Notes under the pieces: generated by a model
What the model was told of the DNA's origin: nothing
Databases searched by the model: none
Seen by the model: only the letters and a program-made list of their open reading frames with translations
Translations under genes and position numbers: made by a program
Part shown: positions 33,121 through 45,967 of the stretch, piece after piece
Layout of the letters: the number at the start of each line of letters is the position of its first letter
Position numbering within the stretch: position 1 is the first letter of the stretch
Assembly (NCBI GenBank): GCA_037974665.1
Contig: CM075778.1
Coordinates: 23,006,001 to 23,070,000 of the forward strand
DNA: 64,000 bases
Direction of reading: 5' to 3'
From: Ehretia macrophylla
Taxonomy: Eukaryota; Streptophyta; Magnoliopsida; Boraginales; Ehretiaceae

Positions 33121-35479
33121 AGTATATTCTAAGTCTGAAGCTGAACATGAAGAACATTTGAAGATAGTCTTGCAAACACTTTAGAGTCATCAATTATATG
33201 TTAAGTTTAGCAAGTGCGAGTTTTGGTTGTATCAAGTTGCATTCTTGGGTTACATTATTTCTCAACAAGGGATTTATGTAGATCCAGCTAAGATTGAGGT
33301 TGTGTTATCATGGAAGAAACCAAAAAATGTAACCGAGGTATGTAGTTTTCTGGGCTTAGCTAGTTATTATCGCAGGTTTGTCAAGGATTTCTCTAAGCTT
33401 GCAAGTCCTTTGACTCAACTGACCCAAAAGAAGGTGAGTTTTAACTGGGATGATAAATGCAAGAGTAGTTTCCAAGAATTGAAAACAAGATTAACCATAG
33501 CTCTTATTTTAACTTTGTCGGAGGGAAATGAAAATTTCGTGATCTATAATGATACCTCAAAAGAGGGATTAGGTTGTGTATTGATGCAAAACGGTAAAGT
33601 GATTGCCTATGCTTCCAGAAAATTGAAACCCTACGAAGGTAACTACCCTACCCATGACTTAGAATTAACAGCAGTTGTCTTTGCATTAAAGAAATGGTGA
33701 CATTACTTGTGTGGTAACAGGTTTAAGATTTTCAGAGATCATAAGAGTTTGAAATACATGTTTTCTCACAAAGAACTAAACCTGAGATAGCGGCGTTGGC
33801 TTGAAATGCTGGATGATTATAATTGCTCTATTAATTACTTGTCAGGTAAAGCTAATGTAGTAGTCGATGCTTTGAGCCAAAAGAAGAGTGTTGCTAGCCT
33901 AATCATCAAGAATTGGGAGTATATGGAATAAATGAGTTTGTGGAAATCGGAGACTACTCAGTCAGGTATTCGATTCACAAGACTACAAATTCAATCTTTA
34001 TTATTGTCCCAAATTAGGGAAGCACAAAAGAATGATCGTCAAATTTTAAAGATCCAAGAGAGAACTAATAGGGAAGAGTCCGAGTTTAAGCTACATAATG
34101 ATGGTATATTCAAGTATAAGAAGAGGGTTTATGTTCCCAGTGATCCAAATTTGAAGAAGGAGATTCTATCAGAGGCACATAACACCAAGTATACAATTTA
34201 TCCGAGTAGTACAAAAATGTACCATGACTTGAAGCAATACTTCTGGTGGAATAATATGAAAATAGAAATTGTGGAGTTTGTGTCTAACTGTTTGACCAAC
34301 CAGAGAGTTAAAGTAGAGCACCAGCGTCCGAATGAATTGTTGTTACCGTTGGCTATTCCGAGATATAAAGGGGAGCATATTATGATGGATTTCATTATGG
34401 ATTTGCTGAGATCTCCGAAGGATTTCGATGTCGTATGGGTTGTTGTTGATAGATTGACTAAAACGGCACACTTTATTCCTATGACTAAATCGGATGACAT
34501 TGGGAAATTAGTTGAATTGTATATTACAAACATTGTACGATTACATAGGACTCCAGCAAGTATTGTTTCCAACAGAGATCCTCACTTCACTTCCCAACTT
34601 TGGCAGAAATTGCAATTGGCTATGGGGACTAAGTTGAGCTTTAGTACTACCTATCATCCACAAACAAATGGTCAGTCTTAAAGAACAATTAGAATTCTGG
34701 AAGATATGTTTCGTGCATGTGTTCTAGACTTTGGGAGAAGTTGGGAGAAACATCTGCCTTTAGTAGAGTTTGCCTATAATAACAGTTATCAGGCTACTAT
34801 AGGTATGGCACCTTATGAGGCATTATATGGCCGTATATGTCAATCTCCTCAATACTGGGATGAGGTAGGTGAGAGGAAGACTATAGATCCAACCATGTTA
34901 CCTGAGCTAGTAGAGAAAATTGAGAATATTCATTTGATTTGTAAAAGAATGCTTACGGCAAAGAGCAGGCATAAAAGCTACGCTGACAAGTGCAGGCGGG
35001 ATCTAGAATTTCTTGTAGGTGATCAAGTCTTTCTAAAAATCTTTCCTCGAAAAGGGTTAATTCAGCATGGTAAGAGTGGGAAGCTTAGCCCAAGATTCAT
35101 AGGTCTTTTTGAAATTGATGAGAGGGTTGGGATTCTGGCATACCGATTAGCTCTACCACCGAGCCTGGCGAGGTTGCATGATGTATTCCATGTTTTTATG
35201 CTGCGAAAATACCATCCGGATCCGTCACATGTGTTAGAGTCGGAACCTTTGCAGATTGATGAAAAATTAACCTATGAGGAAAACCTGATTCGGGTTCTGG
35301 ACAGAAAAGTACAAGAATTGCAAACCAAGAGCATTCTGATGGTTAAGATATTGTGGAACCATCATGGAATTGAGGAAGCCACTTGGGAAAGGAAAGATCA
35401 AATGAAACAATAGTATCTAGAATTATTTCCTCCATCAAGTAAGAATTGGAAGGGCGCAATTTGTTTAAGGGGGAGAGAG
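33121..35479 (+). mobile_element. Gypsy polymerase, second part (element F)
   Basis: Resumes immediately after the copia target site with '[17 protein letters not shown]', then RNase H ('[17 protein letters not shown]', '[20 protein letters not shown]', '[20 protein letters not shown]'), integrase ('DFIMDLLRSPKDFDVVWVVV', 'TTYHPQTNGQS') and a C-terminal chromodomain-like segment (after 'HDVFHVFMLRKYHPDPSHVL'; 'ILWNHHGIEEATWE', about 34706-35413). The chromodomain places it among chromoviruses, best fitting the Tekay/Del group. A polypurine tract AAGGGGGAGAGAG precedes the LTR. Broken in several places. Confidence 0.92.
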
Positions 35480-37788
35480 TGTGACGCTCGAGTTGGAGAG
35501 ACTTTTATTTTGATTTATTTAATTTATCTATTTGTATATTTACTTTAATTGACTTACATCTTGCATTTATTCCTTGGAAATTTATGTGCAATGTATGTCC
35601 GGAGTGAATTTTTAACTATTTTATTTTCTAAATTTTATATTTTTCCCTCAGTATACATCATATTAAATGTATTCGTTCATTTGAATTATGTGCATTGCGT
35701 GCTTAGAGTGCGAGATATAAAATAGTTAGTGTCCCTAGTGAATAGTAGCAAATAAGTTGTCTTTGGGCCATTAGAATTTTTAGTTAGCTTTAATTTATTT
35801 CTAACAAGCCCATACTTAGTTAAATAAGCCCAACCCACAATATATACATACATATACCTATTATATACATACATATATTATAGATTAGCAAACAAAAGAG
35901 CACAAAAAGAAAAAAAAAAGGAAGAACCCGTCGGGTTCATAGAAGGGAAAAAAAGGAAAAAAGCAAGGGTTTTGTGATTTGAGCTCCAAACAAGGTGTTT
36001 GCAAGACATTTTGGCCAATTCCTAGTGTGTCTAAGCTTGTACATGGTGAGGGAAGCATAAATTTGTGCATTTTTGCTTGATTTTTAGTTGTAGAGAAATG
36101 TTATTATTGTTGTTAAATGATGATTTATAGTTTCTAATACATGAAATGCTAGCTAGAGATGTTGTAGAGTAGATTTCTGAACTTTTTACACATGTGTAGC
36201 TAGAGCTTTGTATGTATATGCAATGTTGAAGATGATGAATAATACTATTACTTAAAGAGTTATGTTTAAGTGCAAATGGTGTGTTCTAGTAACTAATTGA
36301 AGTTAGATACATGTTTGTATTGCTATAAACATTCCTAAAATGGTTAGATTAGGTTTGGAACTAGTGTGTGTATGTTTGTGCTTTTTGGGTCGTGTAGGAG
36401 TAGGGTTCAACCCAATAGGCCTTATGGCTTGGCAGTCCATTGCCATGTAGCTCTTGACCCTTCCCCGTGTCTCGAGTACGCTAAAAATTATATATACTTA
36501 GTGTTAAGTGAAATGCATATTTTTCTATAGGTTTTATTATGTTCTAGTTGTGTTGTTTTAAGTGTTTTGAATGTTTTAACTTAGCATTCAAGTGTAGTTA
36601 AGGTGTTTAATGAATTTAGATGTATTAGGACCTCGTACATGCCAAGTAGAATATTCGTGAATGAATGCAAGTTAGTGAATAAAAGTGTATCATAATATCA
36701 TGACTTGTAATTTTAAGTAGTTTAATGCATGTTTAATGATTCTAGAGCATGAAAATGATAATGTGCATGAGAGTGGCGTCTTTTGTCACTTCTCACTTAC
36801 GTGCATTTATTATTTCTCAAATGTCTAAGTACTTCAACGTGGCAACGTGTTATGTAATATAAAGTGTCTCAAGCGAGCTAACAGTGCTAACAAGTATTTA
36901 GCGTAACGAAGGTTACAACATTAAGCGTCGGCTCGGATGTGGTGATCATTCCCTGAAATGTGAAGTGACAAGTAGAAGAGAAATGTAGCGGAAGCAAAGT
37001 GAGCCCGCATAGACAGAGCATTCCATGGGGTTAGCGATATCATTTTTAAAGTGTTTATTAAGTGTTTTAATGCTTTAATGCCTATCATGATAGTTACTTT
37101 TCTGCATAGCTTTTAATGTTTAGCTAAATGTTATCTAAATGTCTTATATGTATTGCACAAAAAGGTTTTTGAAAAGTTCCCCGTTTATCCCTCCCTCGCT
37201 GAGCATAGTGTTTGGTCACCTTTTTCTACCACATTTCAGGTGTTGCTGAGCTAGATCCACAGGTCCCTTTGGTTGTTATGGCTGAGGAGGAGGAGAATGC
37301 TGAGTTTCCATTATTTGAGTGCTAGCTTGTTTGAGGTTGGATGCCATGTGAATACGTGTGAAGCAATGCCTGTGAACTTACGTCTATTTTAAGGCCTTAG
37401 TTGCCTTGTATGTATTGATGTGTATTGGATGTACAAAGTTAAAGTTTGTTGGTTAGATTGGCTTGTAATATGTCTTATTACTGTGATAGCTAAGTAGAGA
37501 TATTAGAGTGGTATGATAATATGGATTGTGATCTTGGCATGCTAAAAGTTAATGAAAATGATGCATGAATTGTCTTGTTTTGCTTTGGTAGAAAGGCTTG
37601 GAAGGCCATAAGAACTTGGAAAGATATGTTAAAAGTAGGTTGTGTATGATCTATGAGTATTGTATTGCTATTTGTGGTCCATTTCTTCTGAGTGCAGGTA
37701 TGTGGATAGTCCGCGGTACAGAGGAGACTCTGTCCGTTTTTCGGGTTCAAACTTGACCTTTAGCGTGAGGTTGGGTCGAGGCGTGACA
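35480..37788 (+). mobile_element. Gypsy 3' LTR (element F)
   Basis: Starts TGTGACGCTCGAG, ends GAGGCGTGACA, 2,309 bp. Same family as the 5' LTR of element G (55974-58301). ATG/GTGAGGG at 36043-36050, the weakened hairpin region at 37200-37219, CACATTTCAG ending at 37239 and a 28-codon acidic frame 37242-37325 reproduce the module described in the findings. GGAGACTCTGTCCG lies near 37725. Confidence 0.92.
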
Positions 37789-38782
37789 TAAACCATTGTA
37801 TCTTGAGAAACTTGCGCCATGAGACCGTAAGCACTGTAGCGAGACAAGAAAGTCTTAAGGAGATTGGATCAAATCTAGGCCTCGGTCTTATCATATTAAT
37901 TTTGCATTTTTCTTGTACTCTGTTTCAAGTAAATTTTCTTTCCGAGTTTAATTTATTATAAATAATAATAGCATGAAATTCTGATTGTGCAATATAAAAA
38001 TAATCAGTAGAAATATCTACTTTATACAAACAAACAAGTTATATATACAAATTTACCAACAAAAAAGGCAATCTTCGTTTTCATAGTTAACTCACGATGG
38101 ATATACTCATAATGTTACGATGTTATGAGCCAAACTCAATAGTTCTGAATTGATTATACAATTATGATGAAATAATATAAATAATTTATAATTATTTGAT
38201 TTCACTAATAATATATGATATTACGAAAGTATCCGCTTATGTGCCTTCTCTCTACTAATCAATAAAGTTAAAACTTATTAAACATCACTAAAGATACATC
38301 AAAGGACTCACATCAGGAATATTACTTCCTAGTTCACAGCAATGGTGCAAATTCCATCCACTTTATGGTAGATTTTAGTGACAATTGACAAATACTCCGA
38401 AAGTTCCACAAAGAAAAGACAACAAGAATTGGGAAGATGTGAAAATGAATTATTATTCCTACTTATTAACTTAGATTACTCCCCTTCTTGATCTTAATGC
38501 TTTCATGGGAGCCTATATTTAATATTCTTAAGAAAAATATTCTATGGCCCTCCTAATATTTTTCAATTTTTTTATTTTCCTAATTTCTCATTTCCTTATT
38601 CAAATTCCTCTATTTTTCTTTTTTTCTTTTTTCTTAAATAATTTTTGACCCCCTCAATATGAAATTTCTGGCTCCACCCCTATGCAGCATCTAGCCTTCC
38701 CAAAATTAATTATTTAACTCAGTAGTTTATGACGTAATCTACCAAAATCACATTTTTTTTAAAATCAAAATCAAACTCTACA
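37789..38782. other. Anonymous AT-rich DNA
   Basis: No coding frame or element recognised apart from TGGCTCCACCCCTATG near 38671-38686, which resembles one end of a non-autonomous hAT-like element. Confidence 0.3.
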
Positions 38783-38985
38783 TCAGGGGCGGATTTACAT
38801 TGTGGACATAGGGGTTGCAGTCCCCTTAGACCTCTAAATGTTTTTTAAATATACGGGTATTGTCAGGGAATTTTTAGTTTGGAAAACCAATTAGCCCTCA
38901 CTGACAAACTACAAAAATTATATACAAGTATTAAATCATATATTATAGTACCCACTAAAATGATTTTTTGGATTCATCCTTGACG
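38783..38985. mobile_element. Possible short hAT-like element
   Basis: CAGGGGCGGATTTACA near 38784 followed by GGGGTTGCAGTCCCC is the typical opening of plant hAT-type short elements. A degraded partner (GGATTCATCCTTG) lies near 38972. No clean 8-bp target duplication. Confidence 0.35.
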
Positions 38986-39839
38986 TGAATACCAAATATT
39001 CAACATTTGTCGAATCAAATAGTACCCCTCAAAATAATATGGAATAATTGAGTATGCGATTGATCACAAAACACATAATATGCAATAAAGGAAGTATTGA
39101 AAGAAAAAGAAAAAAAAAGAAAGGAAAATAAGATTATTCTAATAAATTTTTTTTGCCTATTTTTACATTAAATGCAAAAGAAAAATTAAATGGGGAATTA
39201 TTGGAACACCATAGAGATGAATTGAATTCATTTTGTACTTTTCTTTTGGTGAAATAAGTAAAAGGTATCCATGTGATTCAACATTTTCACTAAGAATCAT
39301 CCCTAAAAAATAAACATGTAATAACATTCAAAGAATATGCATGTAACTAATGTATTCTATATACCATGCAAATAATTGAGTACAAAACTCATAATATTGA
39401 GAAGTATTGGTATAAGAATGCGTGTTATACTCCTATGATCATGTTGAAATTTAAAAGATAAAGGCTTCTACCATGGAAATAGTAAAAAGAAATAAAAATT
39501 TAATTATCATCCCTTTTATGAGGGTTGAAGAAAAGGCAAGTATTGCATGCAACTTCGGCATAAAATAATTTTTCACAATAGAGATATTGAATGACATAGG
39601 TCTTAAGAGCACTGGTACATAGAAATCATGCCCAAATTTTCCTATTATTAATGATTGAGAAATTAAAGAATAATACCAGTATACATTTTGAACTTTCTTT
39701 TTACACTTTTTTCTGGGGAGGGAAGGCGACACTTAATGAAATCAATATATAAGAGTTGAGATTTGGGGTAGGCTGCTTTAAAAATCAAGAGGTGGGAGAA
39801 AGAAAAGGAAAGAAGAATGTAAAATTAGAGAAGTTTTTA
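38986..39839. other. Anonymous AT-rich DNA
   Basis: No convincing frame. A 93-codon open frame on the minus strand (39451-39732) is Leu/Ile/Phe-rich by composition and has no recognised domain. Confidence 0.3.
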
Positions 39840-40814
39840 ATGTTTAGCTCTAGAAGGTTTACAAGTGAACAATGAGAATAACAAATGTGGGTATAATGAA
39901 TATCTCCTTTTGAGATAGAAGAATACAATTAAAGAACAATTTATAGCTCAAGGATTTGCAATTAAAAGCTCAATAAATGTTTTCAAATGATTTAAGAAGA
40001 TCTTAGCTCAAGCTCATAAATACTCTCAAGTGAAAAATTAGATTCTCAAAGTTGATGTATTATGAAAACATTGTTTGCTTAAAGAGACCAATTTGCAACA
40101 GATAGTCAAATGGCTAGATTTTTTTATTACATATCGAGCTGTCGAATGAATGCCTTGTCCAGCAGAATCGTTCGTATCTTACTACCTCTACCGGGCGAGA
40201 TTTGTCGAATAAGTAGCTCATCCGGCAAACTCATCCGAATCTAACTCGAACTGTCGAATGAGTCTTGACAGACGAGTCATTAGTTCAGAAGACTCATCCG
40301 GCTATTCCTACCTTAGCCGGTTGAGTTTGTCGATTGAGTGCTTTAACCGACAAACTCAACTAAGCTTAGACAAGATTAGCCCGATAAGTTTTAAAAGCCA
40401 TTTTTTAAAAAACATTTGAAAGAAAGGAGTTTTGAATAACAGTATTGAACAATCAAGAGTGGATCCAAGGCATACCACATAACTAAGGCTGCTACCCTTT
40501 ATGTCGCCATGTTTCCTTCATTGTAATCCCCTTTTTAGTCTTCACATACAAGATCTTGACATAGGTATCAACAACTCGAGTCTTCATGATCTTGAACGGA
40601 AGATGTTGAGCTAGTCTTCATGGATCTTTTAATTCTTGAGTATATTGAGCTTTTGATGAGATTGACTTGTTTTACTCTTGAATTAAGAGCAAAGTAGATT
40701 CCACAAGCTTGATATCTGAATCTATGAAACATTCTCAAACATTAAAACATTTGTATAAACCATTATTAGATTTAGTTATCATCAAAATACAAGATTAAAA
40801 CCCTCAGGCTAACA
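39840..40814 (-). mobile_element. Sirevirus-like copia LTR, minus strand
   Basis: On the minus strand the right boundary reads TTTTGTCATCATCAAAAAA-GGGGAGAT then TGTTAGCC: the polypurine tract and LTR start characteristic of the Sirevirus lineage. The inner LTR holds a CpG-rich, partly palindromic block (40130-40390). The left boundary is not visible and 39840 is only the point to which LTR-like wording is recognised. 3' LTR by orientation. Confidence 0.65.
40130..40390. repeat. CpG-rich palindromic block in Sirevirus-like LTR
   Basis: Mixed direct and inverted copies of CTCATCCGG, TGTCGAATGAGT, AGCCGGTTGAGTTTGTCGA and its near-complement CCGACAAACTCAACT. CpG-rich palindrome-containing non-coding motifs are reported for Sireviruses; the wording here differs from the arrays at 3119 and 8541. 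Confidence 0.65.
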
Positions 40815-41246
40815 ATCTCCCCTTTTTTGATGATGACAAAATCTTATACAATTAAGCACAATAACGGTTGATGCATAAGTAAGATAAATGATAAGCAAAT
40901 AAGATTGAGATGGTTCCCCTTTACTTAATGCATCTCTCAAATGTTCATCTTTGTTTGCCTACTAGTTTTTTCACCTTTCCACATCATCAAACGAAACAAG
41001 TTAGGGATATGGATAGAGAAGATACTACTACAGTGAGAGCTTATATGAAATATCACTACAGTAGGAGTTCATTTCTAATAACAATATAGGGCATATATTT
41101 CCCCCAAAATAGTTGTAAGAACACATCCAAGCTCTAGCTATACATGCACAACAAATTTTCTTACTAAGCATTGTGTTTTGTTCACCATTTTTATCTAATA
41201 ACAAGAGGGCATATATTTCCCCCAAATGGATATATGCCTTATACAA
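40815..41246 (-). mobile_element. Internal stub of Sirevirus-like element
   Basis: Starts with the polypurine tract (40815-40830) and runs about 430 bp without a coding frame until it meets the truncated LTR of element C. The part after about 41075 shows two interlocked duplications (see findings). Confidence 0.45.
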
Positions 41247-41799
41247 TGTCTTACTAAGCATTGTGTTTTGTTCACGCTTTTTATCTAAAATGTTTCAGGA
41301 TGCGGAGACTTTGCCACAAATTGTAAAGGAATGAGAAGTTGAAGCATTGTATTAATTGCTTGTGTTGGATACTTGTGTATGTGATTGGAAATGATGTAAA
41401 GTATAATGTTATTTGATCTTATGACTTGTATTTATTTTGTAGTTAAGCAATATTATTTGTAATTCATAGTTGTAAAGGCTTGTAATTAAGTTAGATAACT
41501 AATAAATAGCTTGTAATAAGTTTATTTAATTATTTTAGATAGTAGATGTTAGTTTAGGATGCTTGAGTATCACTTGCCTTGGCATGAAGTTAGAACTATT
41601 TTATGAACTTGAAATGGAACCCACTTGAGGTCTTGGGATTTTGTATGTTGTTGTTGTTGTGAAAATCTTATGTGTGCAGGTTTTGGTTTGGCCTAGGTAC
41701 AGGAAAAACTCTATCCATTTTTTCTCATTTTTCGTGCCTTGGATTTGGGACTGGTTGCTATAAATTGGTCCTGATTCAATGAGGGATTGGGGCATTACA
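41247..41799 (+). mobile_element. Element C: truncated 5' LTR
   Basis: Aligns closely with 52558-53107, the last 550 bp of the 3' LTR of the same element; the first ~1.9 kb of the LTR is absent. Ends GGGGCATTACA. Contains TTTCAGG (near 41294-41300) and the frame DAETLPQIVKE-stop directly after. Confidence 0.88.
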
Positions 41800-42813
41800 G
41801 GTGGTATTAGAGCTTAGATAGCTCTCAGCCGGGATAGAGTCCTCGGTCTGTCGGGTAGTAACCCTTGAGTGTGTGCATGTGAAGTATGCTTTGAATAGGT
41901 GTGTGTGGCTGCATATGAGACTTGTGTGTCTTTGACTAAATGTGTGTACCTATGTGTTATAATTCCGTGATATATGATAAATGTATGATATGTACATATA
42001 TGGGACCATGTATGCATCTAAGTGATTTCATGAGTGAATATTTACTTTAGCTATTGGTAGTATTGTGTGCACTTAAATTCTATGAGCTAAGTTATTATTT
42101 GTTCTAGTATATCTTGCTAATAAACTAGGTGTTATTGAACTTTACATGGTTAAAGGTTGCATACTAGTTTAAATATTAATTGTGCCTATTAATAGTTGCA
42201 TAGTATGTGAAAGTTTTATCAAATATGTTATGTGTATTATGAGGGTTCTACTTTACGTAGTAACAATTGTATACATGTATAACCCATTGTAATGGTAAGT
42301 AAACTCTCCCCTTGTAAAGAGATGGCTAGTGGCAGACCTTCCAAGGATTGAGACCAATAGGAAGGAAGGCAATTGATCAGATTTCTATTGGGGAGTTGGT
42401 GTTCATATTCGGTACTCGGCTATTGGGATTCTTATTGGGTATTCTTTCGAAATTCTTATTTGATATTATTTGTGGTATTCACACCTAGATCTTTCATTGG
42501 TATTTTCTCGGCATTTTAACCTGGACTCCTATATGGACATCTTATTCAGGAATTCTAAACTGGTGTTGTCAATCGGAGCCTTTATTTGGCATCCTTATTT
42601 CGAGATTTTCATTTGGTATTTTCTTGGTATTCTTATTAGAGATCCTTATTGGTATTCTTGAGCGGTACTCCTACTTGGTAATCGATAATGGATAATCAGA
42701 GTTGGGATTTGGTATTTTCTTCTTGGATACCTGAACCAGAGATGTTGCAACTCAGTGAGGAATCGATTTATGAAGAAGAATTGCGGTGACGCAATTATTT
42801 TAAAGGGGAAGAG
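41800..42813 (+). mobile_element. Element C: short internal region, non-coding
   Basis: Primer site TGGTATTAGAGCT (41802-41814) at the left and polypurine tract TAAAGGGGAAGAG (42801-42813) at the right bracket only 1 kb. No gag or pol homology. The stretch 42390-42720 is a T-rich degenerate array of TTGGTATTCTTATT-like units. This fits a non-autonomous LTR element, small for the class. Confidence 0.8.
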
Positions 42814-43412
42814 TATGACACCCCAACCCGAGCATATAATCAATATAATTTTTTGCATATGTTTATAAATGATTATTTCAAGTGTTTATAAATGATTATG
42901 TGCTTACTTTAATTAATTGCATAAATTGTTAGCTTTAATTTTCATATTTTTTCAAAAATATGCAAATATTATTTAATCAATTTATATGAAATGAATATTG
43001 ACTATTTTATTATTTGTAATATTTGAATTTATTTTCTTGCATTCAATAGTTTGGTTTTCATTCTTTAAAATATGAGTTCCAAGCCCGGAGTGAATTTTTA
43101 ACTATTTTATTTTTTTAATTTTACATTTTTTTCTCAATACTTGACATATTTTAAGTATTCGTTCATCGAAATTAGGTGCATAGCATATCGGAAACAAGAG
43201 ATATAAAAAGATTAGTTACCTGCATGAATAGTAGAACCTGTAAGTGTTTTTGGGCCAATTGAAGTCTAGCATTGTTTTGGGCCTTGTTTTAGTTAGTCTA
43301 CCTTTTATTTAGAAGCCCAAACCATACCCAACCCATAGCCCAAGCCCACAATTACATTTATATCACATAATAACATTAAAAAATGAACCAATTTTTTTTT
43401 TAAAAAAAGTGC
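42814..43412 (+). mobile_element. Element C: 3' LTR, first part
   Basis: Begins TATGACACCCCAACCCG after the polypurine tract (first bases eroded from TGTGAC). It resumes at 51256 after the inserted element D; together about 2.45 kb. The internal phrase GCCCGGAGTGAATTTTTAACTATT also occurs in the LTR of element F near 35600. Confidence 0.85.
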
Positions 43413-45967
43413 TCAGTCAGGACGCAACGTAATTTTGATAATATAACGTCTGTAATATAGATATCAGGGTTCTAAACCAACCCTTTCTAACATCAAACAA
43501 CCAACTCCAAAATTTCAACAACAACCCCACAACCATTCATCAACATTCAACATAACACATTAAACAACCATATACCATACCAACCACAAGTCATAAGCCT
43601 CTGTTTCAACAACATACCGCAAGCTATACTATACATATGCATACTTGATATAAAACTAGCCTAGCAACCTACTCATAATCCAAAGTAAGACAACTAAACT
43701 AGCATTATACTTTTCACTATCTTTATAACATCTTATACAATACAAACTTCAAAGCGAATACGATACAACTTGTTCTAATATACAAGACAACAAAAAAAAG
43801 AACTTCAGCCAAGACATCATGGATAAGACTCTTACACAATTGACTCGTCCACATAAGGCTTATACACAGTCTCTTGAGGCACGTACCCTAACTTTGGCTT
43901 GGTAACACCTAAAAGTCAGCAAAGAGGGTGAGCTTTTACAACACAAAGCTCAGCGAGGGGTCAAAAGATGTTTTGAAAATATTTATTTTATCCCTTGGAA
44001 AATCATCCTATGAACAATAACACACAATAAATTTCATTAACATCAACATTTCAATTCAAGCCACATAAATAACCATTCAATTTAGAAAGGATACACTAGT
44101 TGGTGTAGCTTCATACGCCATTACAATCTCAACCAACTTCTTGTAAATCCCATTAATACATACCAGAGGTAACTCATCTAGCTCCTCCCACCATGACATC
44201 TCTGCACATGTGAGGTAGGGGTAGTAAATAATAGTCATGCCGTTATCAACCCGACAGCCCAATGCTGCTCAAGAAGTGACACACACTATCAAGACTCATG
44301 ACAATAATAATAAATATTTCATATTCTGATAAGACAACAAAGTAGGTTGTCCTCCAGAGCAACATCAATCATCAATCAGTTATCAATACCTCAATCAACA
44401 TAACATCAATTAAACAACTAAGACAACTAAGTTAGATGACAAAGTAGGCCACCCAACTTATCACACATTCAACATGCATTCAATCCCGAACCTACTCAAC
44501 AACAATCCAAGAAACAATTACACAAACACTACCAAACAACTAAAGACAATATTTAAGCATTTTAAAGAAAGACTACACAAACTTCTAAAATTCATAACTT
44601 ACAATCTACTAATCGAACAACCCCCGAACCTTTTCCTATCACTCAACCACATATGCAACTGCATTAACCCCCTCGGAAACCAACCAAAAGCCACTCAAAA
44701 TAAGCCCAACAAGCTAAAAATGGAAATGCATACATGGCTGGTTTTTTTAGACTTTTGCTATGGAATTCAAATTGAAACTTTGGCATTACAACATTACTAC
44801 ACAATAATTAACAAACCTATAGAAGCAACTACAACTCAATTCCAACCACTACAACAACAATTATTCAAATATAAGCCAAATAATCAATTTAAATACCCAA
44901 AAAATAAAAATAGATGTTGATGCCGTTTAAAATGGCTACAAAATATATATAATTGGTCATTAGCATCTACTCAGCAATAATCTAACATCAATTTAACAAA
45001 ATAGCAACTACAAATGCATCAACCAAAAATCCAACTCAACATTAAAATAATGAACTATATTTTTCCCTCACCTTTGATGCCAAGCAATGCTATAAATGTG
45101 TAGAATGGATGGCCAACAAGCAATTTCAAGCTTTGAATGAAGTGATTTGGACTTGAAATGAGTTTTTTCTTCAAAAATTAGCTTTGAAACCCTTTGAAAA
45201 ATATTTTTTTCTTCTCCCATGGAAGCTCACGGTTTTGTGTGTTTGTGGTGTCTTTTGTGTGTTATTTGGGCTGAAATGTTTGTTAAATAAGTTAAAATGC
45301 AAGCTCAAAGTTGGCAATTTTTGCTATTTTAGTTCATTTTTGCTTAAAATAGACTAGTTAAACTATCTAACTTATATAATATATTTAGTAGGACTATTTT
45401 AGTTGACAACATTTATATATAAGCATATATATACATACAATTATTTTACAATACATATTTTTGCAAAAGAAGATGAAAAGTCATATTAATTGTTTTTCAA
45501 ATGTCTTTTAAATTCATTTTTCAATTGTGCCATTCTAGAAATATTTAAGATGATATATAATTTATATGTAATATATACTAGGTCAACAAAAGTCAACGCA
45601 AGAGTTAAATTTAGCAAAAATCACTATTTTTGCTTGAAAACGTTACTTTTCGCCCAAAAAGTCTATTTTAAATTCCCAACTTGTTTCAGAAATAATTTTT
45701 ATTAAATCACGGGTCTTTTAATAATGGAGAACTAGTTTTTAAAACGTTTAGAAGACCAGTTTCAAAATTCTAGCGGACGTGTCTTAAAATACTATTCACA
45801 AAACTCAACGATAAAATTTTCAATGCAGATTTTTATAAAAAATTCATGAATACTCACTTATCATGTAATAGAAGTAATAATCACATAATTATCACAATTT
45901 AATTCAAATAACATATAAACAGGTCAAAACATGTAATGGCAAATAAAAGCAAATTCGGGGTCTCACA
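43413..45967 (-). mobile_element. Element D: 3' LTR (terminus missing)
   Basis: Minus-strand LTR that matches 48712-51255 throughout; differences are around 6% in the first 250 bases by eye. The terminal ~28 bp present in the partner are absent here, replaced by a T/A run (43390-43410). Contains the 8-bp hairpin at 43929-43952, TTTTAG (43909-43914), GGTGAGGG (about 45066-45074) and a short frame 43832-43908. Confidence 0.9.
43929..43952 (-). promoter_or_regulatory. LTR hairpin, family D
   Basis: Perfect 8-bp stem TGAGCTTT/AAAGCTCA (43929-43936, 43945-43952) flanked by CAGCGAGGG. The partner LTR has the same hairpin at 49255-49278 with one unpaired position, at a site where a CpG has become TpG. 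Confidence 0.72.

Noticed and set aside
39451-39732. 93-codon minus-strand open frame
   Set aside because: Hydrophobic by composition bias in AT-rich DNA; no homology, no context.
44474-44920. 148-codon Asn/Thr/Leu-rich open frame, partly repeated at 49799-50017
   Set aside because: It runs antisense through the LTR of element D and its composition reflects A/C-rich DNA.
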